A stretch of 64,000 nt of DNA from Micromonospora chersina (GTDB lineage Bacteria > Actinomycetota > Actinomycetes > Mycobacteriales > Micromonosporaceae): positions 1,178,001 to 1,242,000 of the forward strand of contig NZ_FMIB01000002.1 in NCBI RefSeq assembly GCF_900091475.1. Reading direction: 5' to 3'. A program made the position numbers and the translations under genes. The notes beneath the pieces were generated by a model. That model searched no databases. It was given only the letters and a program-made list of their open reading frames with translations, and had not been told where the DNA came from. Shown here piece by piece: positions 35,004 to 43,005 of this stretch (the stretch's first letter is position 1; each line of letters begins with the position of its first letter).

Positions 35004-35112
35004 GGCAGATCAGTCCGTGTCTCACCCCCTACGCTGACGCTCGACCTCGGCCGGGCTTCGTCAGCTCAAAACGTGGCGACCGGGACGAAGGCGAGAGACT
35101 GGGACGAGGACA

Positions 35113-35730
35113 TTGGCCAGCTTGGCAAGGGCGAGTCAGGACGCATGCGCTACGGCGCTACGGCGCTACGGCTTCGTCCCCAAGCGCAGAGGTCTTCTCC
35201 TTCAGAGGGGTGCTTCTCGGGCAGCGTCGGGATGGCTGGGACTCAATCTCGCCACGTGGTCGCTACCTCAGGTCCTGCACATCAACCCGGTGGTCGGCGT
35301 CAGGCACGACGCCCTGGAAGCCATCCTCGTCTCCACTGCCGGTTGGTCGGCTCCCGTAGCGTCCGTCAGCAGGCCCTTGGGCTACCTAATGCCGCAGAAC
35401 ACCTTCGTCCAGTGGGACTTCTCCGCGACTGGGGATCTGGCGGCGGTAGCGGAGGACCTCACTCATGCAGTCGCGACCTATGGCCAGCCCTTCATCGACC
35501 ACTGGTCGGACTGGAGCACATTCTCCCGTGAGGTCGCCAGCTCCGATCTCCTCCTCGACCACGTCCGCTTCGTCATGTTGCCGGCTGTAGCCGCAGTCAA
35601 CGGCGACTACGAGTTTGCGGACCGGCTGATCGGACAGGAACTCGAGCGCACGGCAGGCGAGCAGGACGCCTACTCGAAGGGGTATCGCGACTTCGCTGAG
35701 AAGTTCCGCAGGAGTGTGCTGACGTACTGA
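35113..35730 (+). CDS. Hypothetical protein (possible DUF4304-like)
   Basis: 205 residues. Opening helix then ALRRYGFVPKRRGLLLQRGASRAASGWLGLNLATWSLPQVLHINPVVGVRH, with later alternating helices. The layout of a nucleic-acid- or protein-interaction-like 'GF.....' strand followed by a beta sheet resembles DUF4304 proteins, but I am not sure. The best start is TTG at 35113 with GAGG close upstream; no ATG fits the conserved part. Single gene. Confidence 0.6.
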   Translation: MASLARASQDACATALRRYGFVPKRRGLLLQRGASRAASGWLGLNLATWSLPQVLHINPVVGVRHDALEAILVSTAGWSAPVASVSRPLGYLMPQNTFVQWDFSATGDLAAVAEDLTHAVATYGQPFIDHWSDWSTFSREVASSDLLLDHVRFVMLPAVAAVNGDYEFADRLIGQELERTAGEQDAYSKGYRDFAEKFRRSVLTY

Positions 35731-36013
35731 TCTCGGCATGTCCCGACGGCATGCGGCAGGCGTGACGGGGAGTTGGTCGCCCCGAAGACGGCTGCCCGTG
35801 CGAGGCCGCTATGACCCCAGCTGAAGAAGCGTCTGCGGCACGGGATCCGTGCAGGCTCAGGTGCCGGTGCTGAGGAATCGAGCGCGAAACACTCCCACGC
35901 CGGACGCCAGGCCGCTGCGGCCGAGCGCGATGGTGGGGCACCGGTCGATGGTGGACGGCCAGACCGGCCCGGCTCCCCCGCTTGCCCCGCCCGCCTCCGC
36001 CGGCGCACCGCGT

Positions 36014-36922
36014 TCAGCGGACCGGTAGCGCCTTCGTGCCACCGCCCTTGATCGAGTGGGTCACCTTCGGGCCCCCCGACCAGTAGAAGCAGCGGATCCC
36101 CCGGTCACCGCGCGCCCACGCCTCCGCGGCCGGCACCAGGTACGAGGTGCCCGTCCGGTAGCGCAGCACGCCGTCGACCGGGACCTTCGCGTACCGGGCC
36201 ACGAGGGCCCGGCACTTCGCGTGCACGCCGTCCTCGTCGCGGCCCGCGTCCGCGTACGGGGTGTCGGGCGCCGTCCACGAGCCGACGTACTCGAACGTGT
36301 GCGGCCGGGCGCAGGCGGTCTGCTCGAAGGCGCCGTACCGGTCCTCGTTCAGGCACCCGAAGGCCAACGGTGACGGGCCCTTCAGCGCGTTCCGCAGGCT
36401 GCCGGTGTGCTGCACGGGGTGGTCGTCCGGATGCCGTCGCGCGGAACCGCCGTCGGCCGTGTCCAGCTCGAAGATGTCGCACCGGAACCAGCGACTGCCG
36501 CCCTGCCACCCGCCCGGGGACGGGGGCGCGACCTGCACCGTCAAGCGGGCGCCCCGCCAGTCGCCACCGACAAACGCGGTCGCCTTCGCGTCGCATTCGG
36601 CGAACGCCGGTCGCAGCACCGCCGAGCCCACCGGCGGCGGGGTTTCCCGTTCGGCGACCGCGCCGGTGAAGGTGCCCAGGTGAAAGGTCTCCAGCAGGTG
36701 CTGCCGCGTGCAGTCGACCGGCTGGTAGCTGGTCAGGTAACTCGACGGGCCGGCGATCACGTGGCAGTCGCCCACCTTCGGGGTGAACTGCACGGCCGCC
36801 GCGGCGGGCCGCCAGTCGTCGGTCAGGTCGCCGTCCAGCCCGGCCGGCGCCCCGCACCCCGCCATCGCCGTCACCATCCCGGCCAGGGCGGCAACCGCCA
36901 CCCGTACCCGCCACCATCGCAT
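36014..36922 (-). CDS. Septum-formation-domain lipoprotein
   Basis: 302 residues. Basic N-terminus, hydrophobic core and lipobox MAGC (VRVAVAALAGMVTAMAGC) mark a lipoprotein. The exported part has two similar modules with 'vGDCh......vdC...H..E..' (KVGDCHVIAG... VDCTRQHLLETFH) and (LAFGCLNEDRYGAFEQTACARPHTFEYVG). This is the pattern of the Septum_form family, with each module carrying paired cysteines likely in disulphides. A further pair (CRALVARY…RCFYW) closes the chain. ATG at 36920-36922 has GGGGAGG upstream. Family function in division is suggested, not shown. Confidence 0.82.
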   Translation of the reverse strand: MRWWRVRVAVAALAGMVTAMAGCGAPAGLDGDLTDDWRPAAAAVQFTPKVGDCHVIAGPSSYLTSYQPVDCTRQHLLETFHLGTFTGAVAERETPPPVGSAVLRPAFAECDAKATAFVGGDWRGARLTVQVAPPSPGGWQGGSRWFRCDIFELDTADGGSARRHPDDHPVQHTGSLRNALKGPSPLAFGCLNEDRYGAFEQTACARPHTFEYVGSWTAPDTPYADAGRDEDGVHAKCRALVARYAKVPVDGVLRYRTGTSYLVPAAEAWARGDRGIRCFYWSGGPKVTHSIKGGGTKALPVR

Positions 36923-37144
36923 GTCAGCCTCCCCGCCGTGCCGGCGCAGCATATGCCACCCAGAAGCATCGCCAAGCTCCCGTCCGTCGTGCGACATCCG
37001 GCGGAGGCTACGCGCTGAGAGTGCGCGGGCGGCCCGTGACGACCCCGACGGCGAACGGCGTGGAGCGGAGGTGCGGTCGGGCCGGGCACAACTGGTGACA
37101 GCGCCGTGCGGCCGGAGATGTCGTCCCGGCCGCCGACGTGCGGG

Positions 37145-37978
37145 TCAGATGCTGCGGTGACTGCTGACGGCGGCTCGGAGTTCGGCGAGCTTCGGCGCGA
37201 GGGCGGCATCGACGGCGAGCGGGTCCCGTGCATTGAGGTCCGCCATCGCGCGGCGCTCGGGCAGTTGCGTGTTGATCTCGATCTGGCGGTCCTCGAGGCC
37301 GGCCACGATCTCGGCGACCACGTCGTCGACGGGACGCAGTCCGTAGCCGAGGTCCGGGCCGGCCTGGGTCGTCGCCATCATGGGCGTGTCGACCGGGCCG
37401 GGGAAGACCGTGGCCACGTGGATGCCGCTGCCGTACAGCTCGCGACGCAGTGCTTCGTCGAAGCGGGCGAGGCCGGCCTTGGTGGCCGCGTAGGTGGCGT
37501 AGTAGGGCGTGCCGACCAGGCCGGAGGCCGAGGCGATGCCGACCAGGGCGGCGTGTCCGTGTCGGGCGCCGGCGGCGCGCAGGTGCGGCAACGCCGCTCT
37601 AGTCGCGAGGATGGGTGCGAGCAGGTTGAGCCGGATCATGGCGTGGATGTCAGCCACGTCGATGTCTTCGAGCGCCGCGGCCCGCACGTTTCCGGCATTG
37701 TTGATCAAGATGTCGAGGCCGCCGAGTTCGGTGACGGCCGCTGCGACCACGCGTTCGGGCTCCCCGTCGGCGGTGAGGTCGGTGGTGATCGTGTAGGCGG
37801 TGCCGCCGCGCTCGATGACCAGTGCCGCGGTCTCGGCCAGTGGTTCCGGCCGTCGGCCGGCCAGGGCCAGTGTGCCGTGGCGGGAGGCCAGCTCGAGAGC
37901 CAGGTAGCGACCTATCCCGCTGCCCGCTCCGGTAATGAGGGTGCGGCGTCCCTGCAGGTCAAGGTGGGGAGAACTCAT
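37145..37978 (-). CDS. Short-chain dehydrogenase/reductase (SDR)
   Basis: 277 residues of a classical SDR. The cofactor motif is TGAGSGIG (about residues 16-23), NNAGN near 91 and the catalytic serine in GIASASGLVG. The active-site YxxxK is YAATK, and FPGPVDTPM is the usual post-active-site loop. The GRRPE after the second strand favours NADP. Substrate unknown. ATG at 37976-37978 has GGAG 5 nt upstream. It is divergent from the TetR gene at 38217 across a palindrome-rich spacer, so it is most likely that regulator's target. Confidence 0.92.
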   Translation of the reverse strand: MSSPHLDLQGRRTLITGAGSGIGRYLALELASRHGTLALAGRRPEPLAETAALVIERGGTAYTITTDLTADGEPERVVAAAVTELGGLDILINNAGNVRAAALEDIDVADIHAMIRLNLLAPILATRAALPHLRAAGARHGHAALVGIASASGLVGTPYYATYAATKAGLARFDEALRRELYGSGIHVATVFPGPVDTPMMATTQAGPDLGYGLRPVDDVVAEIVAGLEDRQIEINTQLPERRAMADLNARDPLAVDAALAPKLAELRAAVSSHRSI

Positions 37979-38140
37979 CGCAGGCTCCATTCAGATCGAG
38001 GAGATCGCGGGCGGCGGCCGGACCGCGTCGGCGTCCGGCTCCCCCTTTCCGCTGGTTCCATGTCGCGCAATGGTGAGACCGCGCGAACAAGGCGCAGGCT
38101 TGCGGGCGGCAGACCGGGAGGCGAAGGGCGCCACGGCGCC

Positions 38141-38200
38141 ATGTTTGACATCCCTGTCATGATTGACATGCTAGTCAAGCTTGGCAGCAGTGTCAAACAT
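38141..38200. promoter_or_regulatory. Operator cluster between SDR and TetR genes
   Basis: ATGTTTGACA (38141-38150) and TGTCAAACAT (38191-38200) are perfect 10-bp inverted repeats 40 bp apart. Inside lie TGACA-TCCC-TGTCA (38146-38159) and TTGAC-N6-GTCAA (38163-38178). All share the TTGACA/TGTCAA half site, so several TetR dimers could bind. The distal arm ends 17 nt before the TetR start. Confidence 0.65.
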
Positions 38201-38216
38201 GACGTAGGCTGGGGCC

Positions 38217-38801
38217 ATGGCCGGACAGCGGCAGTTCGACGAGAGGCGCACCCTGGAGCGTGCCCGGGAGGTCTTCTGGCTCAAGGGCTACGGAGCGACC
38301 TCCATGCAGGACATCGCGGCGGCCACCGGTGTCCTGCGCGGATCGCTCTACAACGCCTACCACGACAAGGAAACCCTGTTCCTGCGCGTCTTCGAAGACT
38401 ACGCCGAGCAGTTCCTGGCCGATGCAGCCCAAGCGCTTTCCCGACCGACCATCGACGATGCCCTCCGCGACTTCTTCGACTTCACCATCACCTCCATGAC
38501 CACGGGGGTCCCCACGCGCGGATGCCTGACGACCAAGACGGCAATCGACATCAGAGCCGATGGAGAACGCATCCGCACCGCGCTTCGTGACCTGCTCGAC
38601 AAGATGGAGCAGCTCTTGCACCAAAGGCTCTCCACCAACGAGGCCCGTTCCCGACTCGCCATCCCCCCGGCCGAGGCGGCGCGGTTACTGATCACGCTCA
38701 CCCGGGGGATCGTCGTCATGGAACGCGTTTACCAGGACCCCGAGCGGCTCAGGGCCACAGCCACCTCGCTGATCGACGCCCTGCTCCCACCCGCAGCTTG
38801 A
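38217..38801 (+). CDS. TetR/AcrR family repressor
   Basis: 194 residues. N-terminal helix-turn-helix RTLERAREVFWLKGYGATSMQDIAAATGVLRGSLYNAYHDKETLFLRVFEDY is standard TetR. The C-terminal domain (TRGCLTTKTAID..., TRGIVVMERVYQDPERL) resembles the subgroup that pairs with SDR or efflux genes and senses small electrophiles; Cys in RGCL is a conserved feature of that subgroup. It is divergent from the SDR gene, and the shared spacer holds multiple TTGACA-type half sites. Confidence 0.9.
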   Translation: MAGQRQFDERRTLERAREVFWLKGYGATSMQDIAAATGVLRGSLYNAYHDKETLFLRVFEDYAEQFLADAAQALSRPTIDDALRDFFDFTITSMTTGVPTRGCLTTKTAIDIRADGERIRTALRDLLDKMEQLLHQRLSTNEARSRLAIPPAEAARLLITLTRGIVVMERVYQDPERLRATATSLIDALLPPAA

Positions 38802-38936
38802 GTCTCAAGTCTTCGTCCCCGCCACATCGCTGCCGCCGGCGCACCCGCGGCACCGGTTGCTCCGGCGACGAACATCCCAAGCCCGAGCCCGCGGATCCCC
38901 AGTGCCAGCGCAGACAGGCCGAGTGATGGTGGAGTA

Positions 38937-40022
38937 CTAACCCGCGGCGGTACGGCGCGTCGTGCTGAACCGGCGCTGGTAGGCGGCGGGACTGATCGAC
39001 AGTTTCCGTGCGAAGACCCGTCGCATGCTCTCGTAGCTGGGAAACCCGGCGAGGGTCGCGGCCTGCGTCGCGCTGTGCCCCTGGTCGAGCAGTGCCCTGG
39101 CCATGTCGAACCGGATGTTCTCCACGTAGCGGGCTGGTGTCGTCGACAGCTCGGCGTGGAAGAGCCGGGTGAGGTGCCGGGTACTCACGTTGAGGTGTCG
39201 CGCGAGTTCGCCGAGCGAATGGTCCCCGCTCGGGTTCGCCGTCACCAGGTCGGTGATCGTGCGGAGAGCCGGCGATCGGGGCGGCGCTCCCTGCAGCGGT
39301 GCAGAGAACTGCGACTGGCCGCCCGCACGCTGCATGTAGACCACGAGGGCACGGGCGACGTCGCGCGCCACGTCCGGCCCGTGATCCTCTTCGACGAGGG
39401 CGAGCGCCAGATCGATTCCGGCCGTGACCCCTGCCGAGGTGTACGTCGTGCCGTCCCGGACGTAGATCGCGTCGGGCTCGACGCGGGACGTCGGATGCCG
39501 GGCGGCCAGTTCGTGCGCGACCTTCCAGTGCGTGGTCGCACGCTTGCCGTCGAGGAGTCCGGCGGCGGCGAGGACGAAAGCCCCGGTGCAGATCGACGCG
39601 ACCCGACCGGCCGCGGCCGCCGGCGTCCGTACGGCGTCCACGAGGTCGGCCGGGACCCGAGCGCGCGGAAACCGGTCGGACCCGGCAACCAGCAACGTGT
39701 CGACGGCCGGCGCCTGCGAGAGGGCTCCGTCGGCCGCGATCCGGACTCCGAGGTTCGTCGTGACGCCCGCCCCGGTGGGCGACAGCAGCATGATGCCGTA
39801 GTCAGCGCCGAACCGGTTCGCCTCCTTGAACACCTCCGCGGGACCAGCGACGTCCAGCAACGTCACCCCGTCGTAGACGAGGATCGCCACGCGGTGGGTG
39901 CCGGCGGTCACCACAGCGGTCCCTTCGGAGCCGGATCCGATTCGTGGCGGCCGGCCGCCCGCGGCGTTGACCGCCGCCGGGTCGGCGCGACGGGAGGCTC
40001 GGACACCGCTCATTGGTAGCAC
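38937..40022 (-). CDS. GlxA-type AraC family regulator (DJ-1/PfpI + AraC)
   Basis: 361 residues. After a ~38-residue leader, a DJ-1/PfpI-like domain runs from HRVAILVYDGVTLLDVAGPAEVF to about residue 215. It includes the elbow SICTGAFVLAAAGLLDG and the TTHW segment. The C-terminal AraC domain has two helix-turn-helices (HSLGELARHLNVSTRHLTRLFHAELSTTPARYV and ATQAATLAGFPSYESMRRVFARKLSISPAAYQRRF). Such regulators activate adjacent catabolic genes; the divergent HD-domain gene is the natural candidate. TCTAAT (40031-40036 in reverse) lies 8 nt before the GTG at 40022, suggesting a leaderless start. ATG at 40011-40013 is an alternative. Confidence 0.9.
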   Translation of the reverse strand: MLPMSGVRASRRADPAAVNAAGGRPPRIGSGSEGTAVVTAGTHRVAILVYDGVTLLDVAGPAEVFKEANRFGADYGIMLLSPTGAGVTTNLGVRIAADGALSQAPAVDTLLVAGSDRFPRARVPADLVDAVRTPAAAAGRVASICTGAFVLAAAGLLDGKRATTHWKVAHELAARHPTSRVEPDAIYVRDGTTYTSAGVTAGIDLALALVEEDHGPDVARDVARALVVYMQRAGGQSQFSAPLQGAPPRSPALRTITDLVTANPSGDHSLGELARHLNVSTRHLTRLFHAELSTTPARYVENIRFDMARALLDQGHSATQAATLAGFPSYESMRRVFARKLSISPAAYQRRFSTTRRTAAG

Positions 40023-40222
40023 GCGCCACCATTAGAGACCGCGGAATCCTCGAGGCGGAGTCGTTCCCGGTGACCGAGCTCTCCGTGACCTCAGGCGGGC
40101 CACGACCTGTCCGGATATGAGGGATTCCTGGCCAGACGAGGGCGGCGCCGCACGAGGATCGGCGGGCAGCATGGAGCTCCGACAACAGCGGGGACGAACA
40201 GTTCCGGGAAAGGTCAGAGATC

Positions 40223-40861
40223 ATGCCAGAGGTCATCGCGGGGTGGGAGATTCCTGAGACAGCGGCCGTCGCCGAGGCGACCAGGCACATCCAGGAGACG
40301 ACCAGCCCTCTCATCTACCACCATTCGCGACGGGTCTTCCTCTTCGGCCTCGTCCACGCACACCGGCTCGGCCTGGCACCGGACCCGGAGCTGCTCTACC
40401 TGGCGGCCATGTTCCACGACACCGGCCTCCTGACGCCCTTCTCCAACGTCGAGCAGCGCTTCGAAGTCGATGGGGCCGACCACGCGCGCACGTTCCTCCT
40501 GGACCGGGGATTCTCGACGGCCGCCGCGAACACCGTCTGGACAGCGATCGCGCTGCACACCACACCGGGCATCCCCGACCGGATGGCCCCAGAGATCGCG
40601 ACCACGTACCTCGGCGTCCTGACCGACGTGCTCGGTCTCGGCCTGGACGAACTAGAACGCGATCAGCTGGAGGAGATCCTCGCCGTCCATCCCCGCGGCG
40701 ACTTCAAGAACGAGTTCCTGCGCACCTACGTCGAGGGCCTGAAGAACCGCCCCGAGACCACCAACGGCACCGTGAACTCCGACGTGTTGGAACACTTCAT
40801 CCCCGGCTTCCAGCGGGTGACGACGGTCCAGCGCATCGTCGGCTCGCCCTGGCCCAGCTGA
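40223..40861 (+). CDS. HD-domain phosphohydrolase / cyanamide hydratase-like protein
   Basis: 212 residues. The HD metal site is seen as HH at 33-34 (YHHSRRVFLFG) and HD at 65-66 (AMFHDTGL), with later HA in DGADHARTFLL and IALHTTP as further ligands. The opening GWEIPETAAVAEATRHIQETTSPLIYHHS and general layout match HD proteins related to cyanamide hydratase and urea-type enzymes. True cyanamide hydratase activity is not shown by the sequence. AAAGG is about 10 nt before the ATG. Divergent from the GlxA-type regulator. Confidence 0.85.
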   Translation: MPEVIAGWEIPETAAVAEATRHIQETTSPLIYHHSRRVFLFGLVHAHRLGLAPDPELLYLAAMFHDTGLLTPFSNVEQRFEVDGADHARTFLLDRGFSTAAANTVWTAIALHTTPGIPDRMAPEIATTYLGVLTDVLGLGLDELERDQLEEILAVHPRGDFKNEFLRTYVEGLKNRPETTNGTVNSDVLEHFIPGFQRVTTVQRIVGSPWPS

Positions 40862-41031
40862 CCCTCCTCGGTTCCTGATTCCCCCGCTCGTGCTCCTCCT
40901 TGTCGCCGGCGGCTGGTTCACCAACTGGAGCCCGTTCCATCCAGCGTCATACCTGGGTCGCCCACCGCTGGGCTTTCAACAAGGTGGCGACGGTGTCCGA
41001 CCGGGCCAGGTCGCACGCCCCGCGACTACTA

Positions 41032-41043
41032 AACGGAACCGTT
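41032..41043. promoter_or_regulatory. Operator-like repeat AACGG-AA-CCGTT before TetR
   Basis: A 5-bp inverted repeat with a 2-nt spacer about 60 nt before the TetR start at 41105. It is the form and position of a TetR autoregulatory site, next to a TACTAA hexamer (41027-41032). Confidence 0.4.
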
Positions 41044-41104
41044 CTGACCAGTCGGTCCGCCCCTGGCTTGTGGTCAGGCATGCTGGCTCTGGAGGTGGAA
41101 CGGC

Positions 41105-41653
41105 ATGGCAGGAAGGGTGCCGGAGCTGCACGACGAGATCCTCGCGGCCGCGGCGCGGCGTTTCGCATTCGCTGGCTACAAGGGCACCTCGCTACAGGAC
41201 ATCGCCCGCGAGGTGGGCTGCTCCAAGGCGGCGGTGCTCTACCACTTCCCCAGCAAGGAAGTCCTCCTGTCTGAGCTGATGGCCCCGGCGCTCGCGGTGA
41301 TCCGGGCGCTTGAGGACAGCATCGCCGCCACGGTCGGTCCGGCCAGCGCGCAGCGAGTCGCCATGGAGGGGTTCGTCGACCTCGCGGTCCGGTTCCGGCG
41401 GGAGATGGCGCTGCTGCGCGGCGAGTTCCGGGAGTTGCTCGAGAGCCCCGAGTTCGCGCACCTCGAACAGTTCGCCGATCGACTCGTCGATGCGGTAGCC
41501 GGGCATTCCGATCGTCCGGCCGCCCGGATCGCCGCGCGCGTGATGCTCGCCGGGATCGCCGAGACGTCCGGCGACTTCGACGACGTGTCCGACGAGGAGC
41601 TACGTGAGACGCTGCTGGCGCTGCTACGCGGGGCGCTCGAGCCCACCGACTGA
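41105..41653 (+). CDS. TetR/AcrR family regulator
   Basis: 182 residues. DNA-binding domain HDEILAAAARRFAFAGYKGTSLQDIAREVGCSKAAVLYHFPSKEVLLSELM. C-terminal helical domain of about 130 residues with acidic end (DFDDVSDEELRETLLALLRGALEPTD). GGAGG 7-8 nt before the ATG gives a confident start. No divergent or downstream target lies on the same strand; the genes beyond it are convergent. Its target may therefore be elsewhere or itself. Confidence 0.9.
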   Translation: MAGRVPELHDEILAAAARRFAFAGYKGTSLQDIAREVGCSKAAVLYHFPSKEVLLSELMAPALAVIRALEDSIAATVGPASAQRVAMEGFVDLAVRFRREMALLRGEFRELLESPEFAHLEQFADRLVDAVAGHSDRPAARIAARVMLAGIAETSGDFDDVSDEELRETLLALLRGALEPTD

Positions 41654-41866
41654 CGATCCGACCACGTCGGCGGGCATGAATTCGTGCGCCTCCCACGCTG
41701 GGCTGGCCTGATCCCATTCCGCGGCGAGGATCGAGGTGGCCGCCACCACGCGATGGCTTCGACCCGCACGAGCCCGGTCAGCGGGACCGAATCGTCGGCA
41801 GGCCCACCCCGCCTGCCGGTCTGCCTGCGGGGTGGGAGCCGAGAGTGTAACGACCCGCGGTGGGTG

Positions 41867-42916
41867 TCAGGGCTTGAGAATCAGTCGGATCGGGCTGCCT
41901 TCCTTCTTCACGAGCCGTTCGACGCCCCGGGGTGCCTCGGCGAGCGGAAGCACGTCGCTGATCGACCCGGAGAGGTCCAGGCGGTGGTGACTCATGAGGG
42001 AGACGAGCTGCTCGACGTGCTCTGGTGCGCTTCCGTAGTGGCCGCGGACCTGCTGCCTGAGGTAGCTGAACAGGGTCGTCTGGTGGATGGTGAGCGGTTG
42101 GGGTGCCAGTCCGACCAGGACCAGCCGGCCCTCGCTCGCGAGAACGGTCTGGGCTTGGCTCCAGACCGGCGGGGCGCCGGCCAGGTCGAAGGCGACGTCG
42201 AGGCCGCGCCCGCCGGTGATCCGGCGGACCTGCTCGGCGAAGTCCGCGGCGCCGGGATCGAGGATGTGGTCGGCGCCGAGTGCGAGGGCCCGCGCTCGGG
42301 CATCCGGGATCGGGTCCACGGCGACGATGGGGGCGGCGCCAATCAGTCGGAGCAGTTGGACGGCGTGGGCGCCCAGCCCGCCCAACCCCCACACGCCGAC
42401 GGCCTGCGTGGGACGCACGTCGGCGGTGGCGACGATCGCTCCCCAGGGGGTGGAGACCGCGTCGGGGATGATCGCGGCCTGCTCCAGGGGAAGGTCGTCG
42501 GGGATGCCCACGAGGGTGAAGTGTTCGGCGATGGCGTACTCGGCCCAGCCGCCGTCGTAGTCGACCCCGCGGGTGAGCGGGTGCCGGCACTGGCCTACCC
42601 GCCCCAGCAGGCAGGGCGGGCAGGCGCCGCAGGGCTGGCCGGCCTGCAGCAGCACGCGCCGCCCGGTCTGCCATTCGGCGGGCACCTGCTCGCCGACGGC
42701 GTCGATGACGCCGGCGACTTCGTGGCCCAGGGTCACCTTGTCGACGCCTGTTTCCAGCCGCAGGCTTCCGTCGATGAGGTGGACGTCGGACAGGCAGATG
42801 CCGGCCGCGGCGACCTTGATCCGTACCTGGCCCGGTCCGGGCTGCGGGACGGGTACCTCTTCCATCGCGAACTCGCCCGTCTTGTAGTCGAGTCGGCCGG
42901 CAAGCATGGTGGACAT
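41867..42916 (-). CDS. Zinc-dependent alcohol dehydrogenase
   Basis: 349 residues of the medium-chain dehydrogenase family. Catalytic zinc ligands are in ICLSDVHLI and the GHE motif (TLGHEVAGVI). The structural zinc site is CGACPPCLLGRVGQC. The nucleotide fold has GVWGLGGLGAHAVQLLRLIGA, with VDPIPD after the second strand, favouring NAD. The ATG at 42914-42916 has AAGGAGA at 5-6 nt. It lies 89 nt after the CYP102-type gene on the same strand, so an oxidation of the P450-made alcohol is a reasonable inference. Confidence 0.92.
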   Translation of the reverse strand: MSTMLAGRLDYKTGEFAMEEVPVPQPGPGQVRIKVAAAGICLSDVHLIDGSLRLETGVDKVTLGHEVAGVIDAVGEQVPAEWQTGRRVLLQAGQPCGACPPCLLGRVGQCRHPLTRGVDYDGGWAEYAIAEHFTLVGIPDDLPLEQAAIIPDAVSTPWGAIVATADVRPTQAVGVWGLGGLGAHAVQLLRLIGAAPIVAVDPIPDARARALALGADHILDPGAADFAEQVRRITGGRGLDVAFDLAGAPPVWSQAQTVLASEGRLVLVGLAPQPLTIHQTTLFSYLRQQVRGHYGSAPEHVEQLVSLMSHHRLDLSGSISDVLPLAEAPRGVERLVKKEGSPIRLILKP

Positions 42917-43005
42917 GGGATTCTCCTTGTCTCGCGGTGGTTGTGGTCGCCCCACCGCGTTGGCGTGGGTGTCGGGGCGGCCCGCGCCGCACCTCTGGCG
43001 GACGG

